Translations under genes and position numbers: made by a program
Source: Cyanobacteria bacterium FACHB-DQ100
Lineage (GTDB): Bacteria > Cyanobacteriota > Cyanobacteriia > Leptolyngbyales > Leptolyngbyaceae
Length of the DNA: 64,000 nucleotides
NCBI GenBank assembly: GCA_014695195.1
Contig: JACJNW010000044.1
Location: forward strand, 124,001 to 188,000
Direction of reading: 5' to 3'
In this document: one piece after another, positions 63,562 to 64,000 of the stretch
Layout of the letters: every line of letters starts with the position of its first letter
Numbering within the stretch: the stretch's first letter is position 1
The notes under the pieces: generated by a model
Databases searched by the model: none
Told to the model about the DNA's origin: nothing
The model's input: the letters and a program-made list of their open reading frames with translations, nothing else

Positions 63562-64000
63562 TCATTCTTCTGATGGATTTTTCCTGTATTGTTCGACGTA
63601 CTGCACAACAAGTGGGGTGATCTTCTCGATCATCTCGCTAAACGTCGATCGTTCCTCGTCTGTCCAATAGCGCGGCTCATGCATCAAACAAGGCTGCAAA
63701 ACTCCCCAAAGCTGATGATCCTGACAAAGATGCCCATGAATCAGTGCCCGATGCCCAAAATTCTCGCGCTCAAACTGTGCATTTAAGACTTCAGGGCTTG
63801 CCGTCGTCACGTCTTCTACAAAGATCGAAGGTTTAGTGGCAAGTGCAGCCGCAAACATCGGATCTTCATCAGCAAGCGATTCAGGTTCAGGCTTCCAGTC
63901 CTCATCATAGACTGTAGGGATCTCTGAGTTGCGCGTCCAGCAAAAGGGAACCCGACCCAAGCGAGTCTGGGGATCACGCAGGTAAACAAAACAACGATCG
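63562..64000 (-). CDS. GAF-domain protein, C-terminal part (partial)
   Basis: The gene enters from the right edge; reading is open from 64000 to a stop at 63562. The visible end begins DRCFVYLRDPQTRLGRVPFC and continues with LADEDPMFAAALATKPSIFVEDV, GHRALIHGHLCQDHQLWGVLQPC and ITPLVVQYVEQY. This is the style of GAF proteins widespread in cyanobacteria, some of which sit beside two-component genes, as here. Function and ligand are unknown. Confidence 0.8.
   Translation of the reverse strand, partial: DRCFVYLRDPQTRLGRVPFCWTRNSEIPTVYDEDWKPEPESLADEDPMFAAALATKPSIFVEDVTTASPEVLNAQFERENFGHRALIHGHLCQDHQLWGVLQPCLMHEPRYWTDEERSTFSEMIEKITPLVVQYVEQYRKNPSEE

Noticed and set aside
1-64000. Hundreds of GCGATCGC octamers as possible regulatory sites
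   Set aside because: This is the HIP1 motif, spread through genes and gaps in many cyanobacteria; its density here is a lineage trait, not a local signal.

Overview
The window looks like a chromosomal segment of a cyanobacterium, most likely a filamentous non-heterocystous Leptolyngbya-type organism (the genus is inference). Supporting signs are photosystem I subunit PsaL, a high-light-inducible protein, Ycf46, DUF2808, a glycolate dehydrogenase GlcE/GlcF pair, a cyanobacteriochrome-like chemoreceptor, and very frequent HIP1 octamers (GCGATCGC), some of them built into terminators. I saw no rRNA, tRNA, CRISPR array, prophage or transposase gene.

Layout. 1-9.8 kb is housekeeping and redox: the end of a CorC/HlyC-type protein, a cupin, an aldehyde dehydrogenase-like protein, 2-Cys peroxiredoxin, a geranylgeranyl-reductase-like flavoprotein, a GlcD-like oxidase, cryptochrome DASH, YggT and uracil phosphoribosyltransferase. 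9.9-13.8 kb is an accessory island: VapBC toxin-antitoxin, a large HTH-NACHT NTPase of the kind linked to bacterial innate immunity, and a divergent 88-codon membrane protein. The island is bounded by about 295-bp direct repeats, and the right-hand copy carries a broken vapC fragment. 14-23.8 kb holds mnmG, lexA, a ClpP-fold serine protease, a photoreceptor-like chemotaxis transducer, a methyltransferase, a phasin-like protein, an FKBP isomerase and a 48-residue HLIP. 23.8-32.1 kb holds a GldA/F/G-type ABC operon, ftsX, def, an FHA-PrsW fusion and a secreted Thr/Pro-rich protein. 32.1-39.5 kb is the conserved operon rpmH-rnpA-PH protein-yidC-jag-yceD-ycf46, followed by DUF29 and an orphan BrxD-like ATPase, with a DUF2808 gene just upstream of rpmH. 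40-47 kb holds pntAB, a serpin beside a subtilase, and rpe. 47-52 kb is a three-gene two-component cluster. 52-64 kb holds glcE-glcF, psaL, a large acidic hypothetical protein, a GNAT, SbcC, rpmF, a molybdopterin oxidoreductase, a REC-kinase and a partial GAF protein.

Mobile and repeated DNA. Three non-coding elements of 159-178 bp share a core of paired palindromes (CCCCCTAAATCCCCCA arms) and have terminal inverted repeats, so they look like MITEs. Half of the same palindrome sits in frame inside the aldehyde dehydrogenase gene. A perfect-phase 104-bp tandem duplication downstream of the cryptochrome gene has the architecture of a duplicated small RNA, with a TTCG-loop terminator in each copy. 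A second small-RNA candidate, with a consensus promoter, lies in the left island repeat. A 21-bp minisatellite follows ftsX.

Most promising for new biology: the repeat-bounded NACHT/VapBC island, the tandem small RNA, the palindrome-invaded coding sequence and MITE family, the serpin-subtilase pair, and the DXCF-type GAF in the chemoreceptor. All functional calls rest on reading motifs by eye; no database search was run.
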